Of a stretch of 64,000 bases of DNA, positions 56,043 through 64,000 are shown in pieces (the stretch's first letter is position 1; the number at the start of each line of letters is the position of its first letter). Below the pieces are notes generated by a model. The model ran no database searches. It worked only from the letters and a program-made list of their open reading frames with translations, and was not told where the DNA came from. The stretch is from Sphingomonas sp. (GTDB lineage Bacteria; Pseudomonadota; Alphaproteobacteria; Sphingomonadales; Sphingomonadaceae). Made by a program: the position numbers and the translations under genes. The stretch is from contig NZ_JACCSU010000063.1 of assembly GCF_013812825.1 (NCBI RefSeq), positions 1 to 64,000 of the forward strand, written 5' to 3'.

Positions 56043-56402
56043 ATGCGCCTCACCCTCCCTTTCGCCGCTTTGTTGCTCGCCGGCTGCGCGACCGCTCCGA
56101 GCCCGCCGCAAGCTCCGCTGCCCCAGCCGCCGCCCACCATGTCGGCGCCACCGATGCGCGGCGAGCTCATTGGAATGACCGCTTCCGAGCTTGTGCAGCG
56201 GCTGGGTACTCCGGCGCTGCAAATCCGCGAGGGCCGCAGCCTCAAGCTTCAGTTTCGAGGCTCGAGGTGCATTCTCGATGCGTATCTGTACCCGCCGCGC
56301 GACGCCTCGGGGCCAGAGCGCGTCGCCCATGTCGATGCGCGGCTGCGCTCCGGTGTGGAGACCGATCCGAGGACCTGCATCGCCTCGATGTCGCGCGCTT
56401 AG
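56043..56402 (+). CDS. Small proline-rich lipoprotein, unknown
   Basis: A 119-residue protein with a lipoprotein signal (LLAGCATAP, Cys15), a Pro-rich linker (~18-36), and a domain with LIGMTASELVQRLGTPALQI that recalls SmpA/BamE-like folds, where a helix precedes a G-x-P loop. It has two further cysteines. ATG at 56043 is the lipobox-consistent start. Its stop interlocks with queG in TTAG. Confidence 0.72.
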   Translation: MRLTLPFAALLLAGCATAPSPPQAPLPQPPPTMSAPPMRGELIGMTASELVQRLGTPALQIREGRSLKLQFRGSRCILDAYLYPPRDASGPERVAHVDARLRSGVETDPRTCIASMSRA

Positions 56403-57457
56403 GCCAGCTGCTCCATCGCCCAGTTCGCGGCTTCCGCGACCACCGGGTCGGCATCGGCAAGATGGGGCTCGATGTCCCTGGCCAACCCAGGGTCGCCGCT
56501 GTTGCCGGCCGCGATCAAGCAGTTGCGGATCAGCCGATTGCGCCCGATGCGCTTGATCGGCGAGCCGGCGAACATTTCGCGAAACGCTGCGTCGTCGAGC
56601 GCGAGCAGGTCGCCGAGCCGGGGGGCGGCCAGCTCGGCGCGGGGCAGGAACGCCTTGTTGGCGGCGGCCGCGGTCGCGAAGCGGTTCCACGGGCATGCCG
56701 CGAGGCAATCGTCGCAGCCGTAGATGCGGTTGCCGATCGCCCGTCGAAACTCGTTCGGGATCGGCCCTGAATGCTCGATCGTCAGATAGGAGATGCAGCG
56801 CCGGGCATCGATCCGGTGGGCACCGTCGAACGCTTGCGTAGGGCAAATGTCGAGGCAGCGCGTGCAGCTCCCGCAATGATGCGAGGCGGGTGCGTCCGGC
56901 TCGAGCTCGAGGCTGGTCAGGATGATCCCGAGGAACAGCCAGCTGCCGTGCTCGCGCGACACGAGGTTGGTGTGCTTGCCCTGCCAGCCGATCCCGGCAG
57001 CGGCGCTCAGCGGCTTTTCCATCACTGGCGCGGTATCGACGAACACCTTGAGCTCGGCCGATTCTCCTGTGGCTGCGCCCGCTCGCTCGACGATGAACCG
57101 GGCGAGCGCCTTTAGCCCCTTCTTGACCGTCTTGTGATAGTCGCTGCCTTGCGCATAGGCGGAGATGCGCCCGAGGCTCGGCTGGTCGGCCAGCGACAGC
57201 GGATCGGTGCTCGGCGCGTAGCTCATTCCAAGCGCGATCGCCGAGCGCGCGTCGGGCCACAAGGCGAGCGGTGACGAGCGCTCCTCCGAGCGCTCCTCCA
57301 TCCAGCCCATGGTGCCGTGATGGCCGGCCGCCAGCCAGCGCTTGAGGTCGAGCCCGGCCTCTCCCGCCGAGTCGGCGCGCGCGAACCCGCAGGCGACGAA
57401 GCCGAGCCGCTCGGCTTGCGAGCGTATTGCTTCCTTGAGGCTTTGGCTCCTATCCAC
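56399..57457 (-). CDS. queG: Epoxyqueuosine reductase
   Basis: A 352-residue cobalamin-dependent enzyme for the last step of queuosine tRNA modification. Iron-sulfur ligands are in CGSCTRCLDICPTQAF and CDDCLAACPWNRFA. A C-terminal HEAT-like stretch and the N-terminal RLGFVACGFARADSAGEAG are typical. It lies divergent from the ABC transporter genes. Confidence 0.95.
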   Translation of the reverse strand: MDRSQSLKEAIRSQAERLGFVACGFARADSAGEAGLDLKRWLAAGHHGTMGWMEERSEERSSPLALWPDARSAIALGMSYAPSTDPLSLADQPSLGRISAYAQGSDYHKTVKKGLKALARFIVERAGAATGESAELKVFVDTAPVMEKPLSAAAGIGWQGKHTNLVSREHGSWLFLGIILTSLELEPDAPASHHCGSCTRCLDICPTQAFDGAHRIDARRCISYLTIEHSGPIPNEFRRAIGNRIYGCDDCLAACPWNRFATAAAANKAFLPRAELAAPRLGDLLALDDAAFREMFAGSPIKRIGRNRLIRNCLIAAGNSGDPGLARDIEPHLADADPVVAEAANWAMEQLA

Positions 57458-57502
57458 GGGCCGCCGATTACACCTTTGCCCGCCAATTCTGTAGGAATTT
57501 CA

Positions 57503-58465
57503 GTGCTTCGCAAGGCCCAGCACCAGGTCGACACCGACCAGCCGGCAGTCGAGGCCTGCGGCCTGGTCAAGGAATTCGGCGAGACTCGCGCGGTCGACGG
57601 CATCAGCCTCGCGGTGCCGGCGGGCTCGATCTACGGGATGCTCGGACCCAATGGCGCCGGCAAGACCACCGCTCTGCGCATGCTGCTGGGGATCATCGAC
57701 CCGACGTCCGGGACTCGCCGGCTGCTCGGGCACGAGCGTCCGCTCGATGCGGCGAGCGGCGTCGGCTACTTGCCGGAGGAGCGCGGCCTCTATCCAAGCA
57801 TGACGGCGCGCGATGCGATCGGCTTCATGGGCGCGCTGCGCGGACTGCCGCTCAAGGAAGGCCGCCGCCGAGCCGACGATCTCCTCGCCGGCCATGGGCT
57901 CGGCAAGTGGGCGCGCAAGCCGATCCGGAACCTGTCCAAGGGAATGGCGCAGACCGTCCAGCTGCTCGGAACCATCGTCCACCGCCCGCGGCTGATTGTG
58001 CTCGACGAGCCCTTTTCCGGCCTCGACGCGATCAACCAGGCCAAGCTCGAGGAGCTGATCCGGGCCGAGGCGCGCGATGGGGTCACGGTGATCTTCTCGA
58101 CGCATGTGATCGCCCACGCCGAGCGGCTGTGCGAGCGGATCGCGATCATCGCCGGCGGCAAGATCGCCTTTGAAGGCGGGGTCGATGAAGCGCGCGACCG
58201 GCTTCGGCCGATTGTTCGGCTGCGCACGCGCTCGGACGACGGACCGTGGCGCTCCGCGATCCCGGCCAATGCCGTCCGTGAGCGAGGCGAGTGGGTGTTC
58301 GAGCTGCCGACCGGTGGACCGGAACCGCTGCTCAAGGCGCTGCTCGACGGGAACGCCGGGATCGAGACCCTCGCGATCGAGCGGCCGGGCCTTCACGAAG
58401 CCTTTGTCGCGATTGCCGGCGATGCGGCCGCGGCGCAAATGGGCGATCAGGGCGAGCCCTCGTAA
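57503..58465 (+). CDS. ABC transporter ATP-binding protein (NatA-like)
   Basis: A 320-residue ABC ATPase: Walker A GPNGAGKTT, signature LSKGMAQTVQ, Walker B LIVLDEPFSGLD and switch His in STHVIAHAE. The C-terminal ~90 residues follow the DUF4162-like pattern of sodium/drug exporters. Start is GTG 57503 with AGGA six bases upstream. TAATG links it to the permease gene, forming a two-component exporter. Confidence 0.92.
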   Translation: MLRKAQHQVDTDQPAVEACGLVKEFGETRAVDGISLAVPAGSIYGMLGPNGAGKTTALRMLLGIIDPTSGTRRLLGHERPLDAASGVGYLPEERGLYPSMTARDAIGFMGALRGLPLKEGRRRADDLLAGHGLGKWARKPIRNLSKGMAQTVQLLGTIVHRPRLIVLDEPFSGLDAINQAKLEELIRAEARDGVTVIFSTHVIAHAERLCERIAIIAGGKIAFEGGVDEARDRLRPIVRLRTRSDDGPWRSAIPANAVRERGEWVFELPTGGPEPLLKALLDGNAGIETLAIERPGLHEAFVAIAGDAAAAQMGDQGEPS

Positions 58466-59673
58466 TGGCGACGTTGCTTCGCTCGGCCTTCGTCATTGCC
58501 CGCCGCGACTTTACCGCGACGGTCTTTTCGAAGACGTTTCTACTCTTCCTACTGGGCCCGTTGTTCCCGGTGCTGATGGGGGTGATCTTCGGAGGCATCA
58601 GCGGCGCGGCGATCAGCGATGCCGAGCGGCCGGTCATCGCGGTCGTTGCCAGTGACTCCGACTTTCGAGCGCTCGCCGAGGCGCGCAGGCGCCTCGACGA
58701 CGCGGTGACTTCATCGACGATGCTGCAGCTGCGCCACTTCCGGCCGGAGCCCGACGCGGCTGCTCAGCGACAGCGGCTGTTGGCCTTGGAATCGCCGCCG
58801 GTGATCGCCGTGCTCGAGGGCAGTCTCGATCGTCCGCGGCTGATCGGCGGACTCGAGGCGGAAGGGACGACGATCCGCCATGTCCGCTTCCTGGTCGATA
58901 TCGCTCGGCGCGATCGTGTCGCGCCGGCGGGGGAGGTGGATGTCCAACTCTCGAAATCCACACGCTCGCCAGGCTCGCTGGCGCCGGCCCGGGCGCTCAC
59001 CGCGCGCGCCGGGCAGACGGTGCTGTTCCTGCTCACCATCCTGTTGTCCGGAATGCTCTTGTCCCAGCTGATCGACGAGAAAGCGAACAAGATCATCGAG
59101 GTGCTTGCGGCGGCGGTGCCGATCGACGCGATCTTCCTCGGCAAGCTGTTCGCGATGCTCGTCATGTCGCTGCTGGGGATCGCCGTGTGGACGGCAACGG
59201 GCGCGGCGACGATTGCGTTGATGACCGACCAGGGCCTGTCGGCGCTGCCGGCGCCGGCAACGGGCTGGCCGGCGTTCCTGACCCTGGCCGTGGTCTATTT
59301 CATGATGAGCTATCTGCTGCTCGGCTCGGTGTTCCTCGGCATCGGCGGGCAGGCCTCGACCGCCCGCGAAGTTCAGACCCTGTCGATGCCGGCGACCATG
59401 GCGCAGGTCGTCGTGTTCGCGCTCGCCGCGACCGCTGTTGGAGTGCCCGACAGCCCGCGAGCACTCGCCGCCGCGGTTTTCCCGCTGTCGTCCCCGTTCG
59501 TGATGATCGCGCGCGCCGCCGAGCAGCCCCAGATCTGGCCGCATCTGGTCGCGATCGCCTGGCAGGCATTGTGGGTGGCGTTGATCGTCCGCGTCGCCTC
59601 GCGAATCTTCCGCCGAAGCGTCCTCAAGTCCGGCCCCCGGCGCCGGTTCTGGAGGCGCGCCGCGAAAGCCTAG
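58465..59673 (+). CDS. ABC-2 type exporter permease (NatB-like)
   Basis: A 402-residue membrane protein: one N-terminal helix (~22-48), a large periplasmic loop (~50-185), and about five C-terminal helices (~190-385). The motif DEKANKIIEVLAAAVPIDAIF is typical of NatB/ABC-2 permeases. The substrate is unknown. Its stop interlocks with the convergent PEP-mutase-like gene in CTAG. Confidence 0.9.
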   Translation: MATLLRSAFVIARRDFTATVFSKTFLLFLLGPLFPVLMGVIFGGISGAAISDAERPVIAVVASDSDFRALAEARRRLDDAVTSSTMLQLRHFRPEPDAAAQRQRLLALESPPVIAVLEGSLDRPRLIGGLEAEGTTIRHVRFLVDIARRDRVAPAGEVDVQLSKSTRSPGSLAPARALTARAGQTVLFLLTILLSGMLLSQLIDEKANKIIEVLAAAVPIDAIFLGKLFAMLVMSLLGIAVWTATGAATIALMTDQGLSALPAPATGWPAFLTLAVVYFMMSYLLLGSVFLGIGGQASTAREVQTLSMPATMAQVVVFALAATAVGVPDSPRALAAAVFPLSSPFVMIARAAEQPQIWPHLVAIAWQALWVALIVRVASRIFRRSVLKSGPRRRFWRRAAKA

Positions 59674-60413
59674 TTCAGCGCGGCCCGCGCCATTTCCTCG
59701 AGCTTGGCCATCAGCGCGCGGTGCGGGAAGGGGCCGTGGCTGATGCGGGCGACGCCGGCGCTCGCCCACGCCGCTTTGTCCGGCGCGCCGGGAAACGCGA
59801 TGACGTTCAGGGGGAGCGGGACTTCGCGGACGATCCGCTCGATTTGGCGCGGATCGGCGAGGCGCGGAACGAAGAATCCGCTCGCGCCGGCGTCGGAAAA
59901 GGCCTTGCCGCGCTCGATCGCCGCGTCGACCAGTGCCGAATCATATTGCTGCGTTTTCAAGTAAAGGTCGGTGCGGGCGTTGATGAAGAAGCGGTCGCCG
60001 ACGGCCAGCCGGATCGCCTCGATGCGCTTCGCCTGCTCCTTGAGCGGGTGCAGGCCCTCTCCATCGATCACCTGGTCCTCGAAGTTGCAGCCGACGGCGC
60101 CGGTCGCCATCAGCCGGGCGACGTTTGCCGCCGCTTTGGCCGGGTCGACCGAATAAGCGCTTTCGAAATCGACGGTCACCGGCACCTCGACGGCATCGAC
60201 AATGCGCTTGGCGTTGGCCAATGCGAAGTCGATCGGCACCTGCTGTCCGTCCGACCAGCCGTTGGCGTCGGCGACCGGGTGGCTGCCGGTGGCGAGCGCT
60301 TTCGCCCCCGCCCGGGCGACCGCCTGGGCGCTGCCCACGTCCCAAATGTTGTACAGGACCACCGGATTGCCGGGGACATGCAAAGCCGCGAAGGTTTCGA
60401 ACCTGCCCGCCAT
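59670..60413 (-). CDS. Isocitrate lyase/PEP mutase family protein
   Basis: A 247-residue TIM-barrel protein. VLYNIWDVGSAQAVARAGAK is the family N-terminus, VPVTVDFESAYS carries a metal-binding acidic residue, and GCNFEDQVIDGEGLHPLKEQ replaces the EDK loop of true PEP mutase and isocitrate lyase. The family includes oxaloacetate hydrolases and carboxyvinyl-phosphonate enzymes; the activity here is unknown. It is followed by the M49-like gene upstream on the same strand. Confidence 0.87.
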   Translation of the reverse strand: MAGRFETFAALHVPGNPVVLYNIWDVGSAQAVARAGAKALATGSHPVADANGWSDGQQVPIDFALANAKRIVDAVEVPVTVDFESAYSVDPAKAAANVARLMATGAVGCNFEDQVIDGEGLHPLKEQAKRIEAIRLAVGDRFFINARTDLYLKTQQYDSALVDAAIERGKAFSDAGASGFFVPRLADPRQIERIVREVPLPLNVIAFPGAPDKAAWASAGVARISHGPFPHRALMAKLEEMARAALN

Positions 60414-60428
60414 TTCCGCTCGCCTCCG

Positions 60429-62105
60429 TCAGACGCGGTTTGGGTAGACCGGCCGGATGTCGACCGGAATATGGGTCATCGTCCCGATCACCTGGCTGGC
60501 CTCGGGATCGAGCGATCCCCACTTGTCGAGGAACGCCTTGGTCCCGGCATAGTCCCCGCCGCCCTGCCGCCGGACAATCTCACCGACCAGGTCGCGGATC
60601 GCGGCGTCGATCTTCGCTTCATCGATCCGGAAGCGCTTCGCCCTTGGGTCCCAGACGATCGCGCCCTTGTCGCGCAGATAGCGGTACTGCATCGCCGCGC
60701 CCTTGCCGTGCGCCTCGTGTGTGCCGAAGCGCATCGCCCGGAAGAGGCCGGCGACATAGGTCGCGCGTATCTGCGGTCGCTCGGCGGCGGGGATCACGCC
60801 TTTGTCCATCATGTGCATGACGTTGTAGGCGCCCATGACGTCGGCCTTGGCCTCCTCGAACCCGCTGGCGACGTCCTTCAGTTCCTTGTCGACCGTTGTC
60901 TTGCGGCCGCCGATAGTGATCGTCCCCGGTCCCAGGCTGTGCGACAATTCGTGGAACAGCGTCTCCATGAACATGTAGCGTTGGGTGACGTTGCCGGCCT
61001 GCTCGGGGACCAGCACCAGGCTCCCCATCGGCTTCAGGATGCGGTCGTATTTGGCGCCGAGCACGTTGCGCAGGATGACCTTCTTGGCGCCCTTGGCTTC
61101 GCGCACCCGCTCGTCGTTGGGCAGGTTGAAGGCGATCGTCTGGACGCCCGGGACATTGTCGCCGCCGCCGTGGACCTGGTCGGCGACCACCAGCGGCGAT
61201 TCAAAGCCGCGCTGGAAATTCTTGTACTTGGCCTCGACGGGAAGGTTTTCCTCCATGCCGCGCAATTGCGCCTTGTAAACGTCGAGCGCCTGCGACTCTT
61301 CGGGATTGCGAAGGGTGACGAACGCCTCGAACGCGGTCTTCCGGCCGTACAGCGTGTCGGTGTAAACCTCGTAGGGGCCGATCGCGATCTCGATCGGGGT
61401 GCCGGTGAGGTCCATCCAGGCGAGTTCGGATTCGTAATAGTCGTCGGTCCGGAAAGCCTCGGCGCGAAGGTTGAGGAACTTCTTGAGGCTGGCATTGCTG
61501 GTCTTCGCCGCGGCTTGCTCGAGCAGCTTCGCCGCCGGCTCGAGCCACTGCCGATATTCCTGGCTGTAAGGGACGGCGACCAGCCGGTCGCCCTGCCGCC
61601 GAACCACCGTGTACGGGCTGGTGAGCGCTTCCGCCTGGTCCGGATGGGCGGCGAGATAGGCGTCGAATTGCTCCTTGGTGAGGTCGGTCGGGTAGAAGTT
61701 CGCGCCCGGCGGCTTGGCCTGGCTGCCGAGCAACGGCTTGTCCTCCTCGAGGCTGTTCCACGGGCCGAAGAAGGTGTCGAACCGCTCGAGCAATTCGGGT
61801 TCGTTCCTGGCCGCGACCTCGGCGCGCAGCGCGTCATAATTGGGCGTCGCCTGCCGCTTGTAGATTTCGCTCATCAGGTCGGCCGCCTGGATGAGGATGT
61901 TGACCACTTCGCGCTCCTCGGCGGTGAGGAAGCTGGTGTCGGGGTTCATTTCGACCCGCGCCAGCTTGGCAACCGCGGCCGGCTGCGCTCCTTCGGCGGC
62001 ATTGCCGGTCGTGGTCGCGGTGTTGGTGGTGGTCGCGACCTCGCACGCGGCGAGCGAGAGGATGGAAAGGGCGGCGGCGGCTCCCAGCCAGCGGGTTTTG
62101 GTCAT
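60429..62105 (-). CDS. M49-like (dipeptidyl-peptidase III-related) zinc lipoprotein
   Basis: A 558-residue protein with a lipoprotein signal (LSLAAC, Cys21) and a Thr-rich linker. The zinc site is HELSHSLGPG with the third ligand in FEEAKADVMGAYN. Classical DPP III has HEXXGH; here it is HEXXH. The fold family appears related to the M49 hydrolases and is probably periplasmic. Whether it cleaves dipeptides is untested. It ends 15 bases before the PEP-mutase-like gene on the same strand. Confidence 0.82.
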   Translation of the reverse strand: MTKTRWLGAAAALSILSLAACEVATTTNTATTTGNAAEGAQPAAVAKLARVEMNPDTSFLTAEEREVVNILIQAADLMSEIYKRQATPNYDALRAEVAARNEPELLERFDTFFGPWNSLEEDKPLLGSQAKPPGANFYPTDLTKEQFDAYLAAHPDQAEALTSPYTVVRRQGDRLVAVPYSQEYRQWLEPAAKLLEQAAAKTSNASLKKFLNLRAEAFRTDDYYESELAWMDLTGTPIEIAIGPYEVYTDTLYGRKTAFEAFVTLRNPEESQALDVYKAQLRGMEENLPVEAKYKNFQRGFESPLVVADQVHGGGDNVPGVQTIAFNLPNDERVREAKGAKKVILRNVLGAKYDRILKPMGSLVLVPEQAGNVTQRYMFMETLFHELSHSLGPGTITIGGRKTTVDKELKDVASGFEEAKADVMGAYNVMHMMDKGVIPAAERPQIRATYVAGLFRAMRFGTHEAHGKGAAMQYRYLRDKGAIVWDPRAKRFRIDEAKIDAAIRDLVGEIVRRQGGGDYAGTKAFLDKWGSLDPEASQVIGTMTHIPVDIRPVYPNRV

Positions 62106-62145
62106 GGCGTCGATCTAGCAGCGAGCGCGAGGCTTGGGCAAACCG

Positions 62146-62520
62146 CTATTGCGGCGCGGGACCGAGCTGCTGCCAAAGCTCGACCTTGATCCCGTCGCAG
62201 TCGAGGATCCAGGCGAAGCGGCCATAATCCTCGTCCTGCCGGCCGAGGATGGCGATCCCCTTGGCTTGAAGGTCGGCGATCATCGCGTCGAGGTCGTCGA
62301 CGCGCAGATTGAGCATGAAGGGAATCCCGCTCGGCTCGAAATAGTCGCTGTCCGGCTTGAATGGGGACAGCAATGAAAATCCCTCGCCATCGTCCTTCTT
62401 GAACGGGAACATCGCGCCCCATTCGCCGCCGATGCCCAGATTGTCCTGGTACCAGGCGCGCGTGGCGTCCGGGTCCGCCACTTTGTAGAAGATGCCGCCA
62501 AGGCCGGTGATGCGCGCCAT
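62146..62520 (-). CDS. VOC (glyoxalase-like) family protein
   Basis: A 124-residue single-domain VOC protein: LGGIFYKVADPDATRAWYQD at the start, FMLNLRVDDLDAMIADLQAK mid-protein and AWILDCDGIKVELWQ at the end with the metal-binding Glu. Members are dioxygenases, resistance proteins or lyases; the role is unknown. ATG at 62520 has AGGG five bases upstream; an ATG at 62547 adds nine residues. Confidence 0.85.
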   Translation of the reverse strand: MARITGLGGIFYKVADPDATRAWYQDNLGIGGEWGAMFPFKKDDGEGFSLLSPFKPDSDYFEPSGIPFMLNLRVDDLDAMIADLQAKGIAILGRQDEDYGRFAWILDCDGIKVELWQQLGPAPQ

Positions 62521-62563
62521 GCCGCCCTGTATCCGCGCAATGCTCATCGCGCCAACGGCGCCG

Positions 62564-63373
62564 CTAGTGCACGAACCTCGCGACGACGTCGCGGTAGGAG
62601 CGGCTGACCTTTACCTGTGCTCCTGAATCCAGGACCAGGAAGCATTCGCCATTGGTGTGCGGCTTGACCTGGCGAACCAGGTCGAGGTTGACGATGGTCG
62701 AGCGATGGACGCGCTGGAACCGGCGCGGGTCGAGGCGTTTTTCGAGATCCTTCATCGTTTCGCGCAGGATCAGCGTGTTGTCCCCGGTCTGGATGCACAT
62801 GTAGTCGCCGGCGGCGTCGATCCGCTCGATCGTGTCGACGTCGACTCGGAAAATCTGTCCCTGGTCCTTGATGTTGATCATCCGCTCGAAGCGGTTGGCG
62901 GCCGGAGCGTCGCCGGCGGTCTCCTCGGCCAGCGATTCCGCGGCCTCCGGCGCATGCTCGACCAGCACTTCCTTGAGGCGCTCCGCCTCTTCCGCGCCGC
63001 GCTTTTCGGTCAGCCGCTGGCGAACCCGGTCGAGAGTCGCCGCCAGGCGGTCCTCGTCGACCGGCTTCATCAGATAATCGACGGCCTGGGACTCGAACGC
63101 CCGAAGCGCATGGTCGCCGTAGGCAGTGACGAACACGAAGAGGGGCGGCTCGACCTCCATCAGCCCCTGGATGACCGAGAAGCCGTCGAACCCCGGCATC
63201 TGGATGTCGAGGAACACCAGGTCCGGCTTGTGGGTCTTGATCGCCCGGATCGCCTCGCGGCCGTTGGCCGCGGTGGCGACCACCTCGACATCGTCGTGCG
63301 CCTGAAGCCGGAGCTGAAGACCCTGGGTCGCGAGCGGCTCGTCGTCGACCAATACGGTCCGGATGTTCATCAA
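62564..63373 (-). CDS. LytR/AlgR-type response regulator
   Basis: A 269-residue response regulator. The receiver domain has the phospho-acceptor Asp in KPDLVFLDIQMPGFDG (~54) and conserved Lys in DYLMKPVDE. The C-terminal LytTR DNA-binding domain (~165-269) includes INIKDQGQIFRVDVDTIERI and RFQRVHRSTIVNLDLVRQV. It is coupled to the histidine kinase gene by a four-base ATGA overlap. Target genes are unknown. Confidence 0.93.
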   Translation of the reverse strand: MMNIRTVLVDDEPLATQGLQLRLQAHDDVEVVATAANGREAIRAIKTHKPDLVFLDIQMPGFDGFSVIQGLMEVEPPLFVFVTAYGDHALRAFESQAVDYLMKPVDEDRLAATLDRVRQRLTEKRGAEEAERLKEVLVEHAPEAAESLAEETAGDAPAANRFERMINIKDQGQIFRVDVDTIERIDAAGDYMCIQTGDNTLILRETMKDLEKRLDPRRFQRVHRSTIVNLDLVRQVKPHTNGECFLVLDSGAQVKVSRSYRDVVARFVH

Positions 63374-64000
63374 TCCCTGTCTCCGCTCTCGAATGGAATT
63401 TCGATGATAACGCTGAACCCCCCACGTTCGTTCTTTCGAGTCGTAAATGCGTGCGCCGCTCCATAGGCCTGCGCCAGCCGGTCGCGAATGTTCGCCAGTC
63501 CGACCCCGGTCGAGGGACTGGCCGCCAAGCTGGCGCCTTCACCGTCGCCATTGTCGGCGACTTCGATCCGCACCGACTCCCCTTGGCGGTGCGCGGTGAT
63601 CCAGATGTCGGCGCCGCTTTCGCTCGCCGTCACCGCATATTTGATCGCATTCTCGATCAGCGGCTGGAGCAGCAGCGACGGCAGCCGGGCGCCGATCGTC
63701 TCCGACTCGATCTTGAAGTGCGGCCGCAGCCGGTCCTCGAAGCGCATCTTCTCGATCTCGAGGTAGAGCTTCAACGTCTCCACCTCCTGCGCCAGGGTCA
63801 CCTTGGCGGTCGGCTCGTTGACCAGCGTATAGCGCAGGAACGAGGACAGCCGGGCGAGCATCGCGTTCGCGCGCTCGGTCTGCTTCAACAGCACCAGGGT
63901 CGAGATCGAATTCAAGGTGTTGAACAGGAAGTGCGGGTTCAACTGGTAGCGCAGCATCGCCAGCTGGGCGCTCGAGGCCTGGCTCTCGAGCCGCTCGCGC
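63370..64000 (-). CDS. LytS-type sensor histidine kinase (C-terminal part, cut by window edge)
   Basis: The visible ~209 residues contain the His_kinase H box YQLNPHFLFNTLNSISTL and N box LLLQPLIENAIKYAV. The G box region DNGDGEGASL then STGVGLANIRDRLAQAYG follows. The reading frame continues through the window end with a coiled-coil LESQASSAQLA, so the N-terminal sensor lies outside. It forms a two-component system with the adjacent LytTR regulator. Confidence 0.92.
   Translation of the reverse strand, partial: RERLESQASSAQLAMLRYQLNPHFLFNTLNSISTLVLLKQTERANAMLARLSSFLRYTLVNEPTAKVTLAQEVETLKLYLEIEKMRFEDRLRPHFKIESETIGARLPSLLLQPLIENAIKYAVTASESGADIWITAHRQGESVRIEVADNGDGEGASLAASPSTGVGLANIRDRLAQAYGAAHAFTTRKNERGGFSVIIEIPFESGDRD

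Noticed and set aside
59187-62189. A ~1000-codon plus-strand frame opposite the PEP-mutase-like and M49-like genes.
   Set aside because: It is the antisense shadow of two genes with clear family motifs; the composition is typical of a high-GC artefact.

Overview
This window is a high-GC, densely packed bacterial chromosome segment, most likely from a sphingomonad (Alphaproteobacteria). The evidence is the alphaproteobacterial 23S-5S-tRNA-fMet order, a GTTC-N7-GTTC LexA box before an imuA-imuB-dnaE2 cassette, SspB, a DUF2585 protein, and several palindromic repeat families that I associate with sphingomonads. No prophage, CRISPR array, plasmid function or intact insertion sequence is visible. 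The content is chromosomal housekeeping and catabolism, with decayed repeats between and inside genes.

Layout. 1-611: end of an rRNA operon (23S 3' end, 5S, initiator tRNA, strong terminator). 662-3002: a PQQ alcohol dehydrogenase with a lanthanide-type Asp-Tyr-Asp motif, overlapping a type-I copper lipoprotein. 3059-6819: Ste24-like protease, voltage-sensor channel, ATP-dependent DNA ligase, AlkB-like dioxygenase. 6804-12243: histidine utilisation (arginase-fold hydrolase, hutI, hutU, hutH). 12304-13596: SHOCT microprotein, DUF2147 and LysE proteins. 13629-19312: SOS mutagenesis cassette with its LexA box and repeats embedded in coding sequence. 19414-23708: a repeat-rich stretch with four copies of one palindrome, DUF899, NfeD, slipin and OmpA-like genes, and a transposase remnant. 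23709-28631: hydrolase, an atypical serS, DUF808, flavin reductase, and a membrane J-domain/LprI-like fusion. 28697-33393: aromatic amino-acid catabolism (phhA with a Tyr-Tyr leader peptide and terminator, phhB, hppD, 3-oxoadipyl-CoA thiolase, paaD). 33404-39268: a divergent galactose module covering all steps of the De Ley-Doudoroff route. 39320-49358: Crp/Fnr regulator, pyrC, ygfZ, an aconitase operon, NRAMP-like and CorA transporters. 49421-64000: PagL-like enzyme, fumC, sspB, HIT protein, permease, sugar/adenosine kinase, queG, an ABC exporter, PEP-mutase-like and M49-like enzymes, and a LytS/LytR-type two-component pair cut by the window edge.

Genes work together in compact units joined by ATGA, TGATG or TAATG junctions. 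Seven convergent pairs overlap by exactly four bases through interlocked stop codons. Catabolic units feed central metabolism: histidine to glutamate, phenylalanine/tyrosine to homogentisate, galactose to pyruvate and glyceraldehyde-3-phosphate, with aconitase and fumarase in the same window. The most novel-looking signals are the phhA leader/terminator, the palindromic elements translated inside imuB, and the pairing of a lanthanide-type PQQ enzyme with a cupredoxin rather than a cytochrome.
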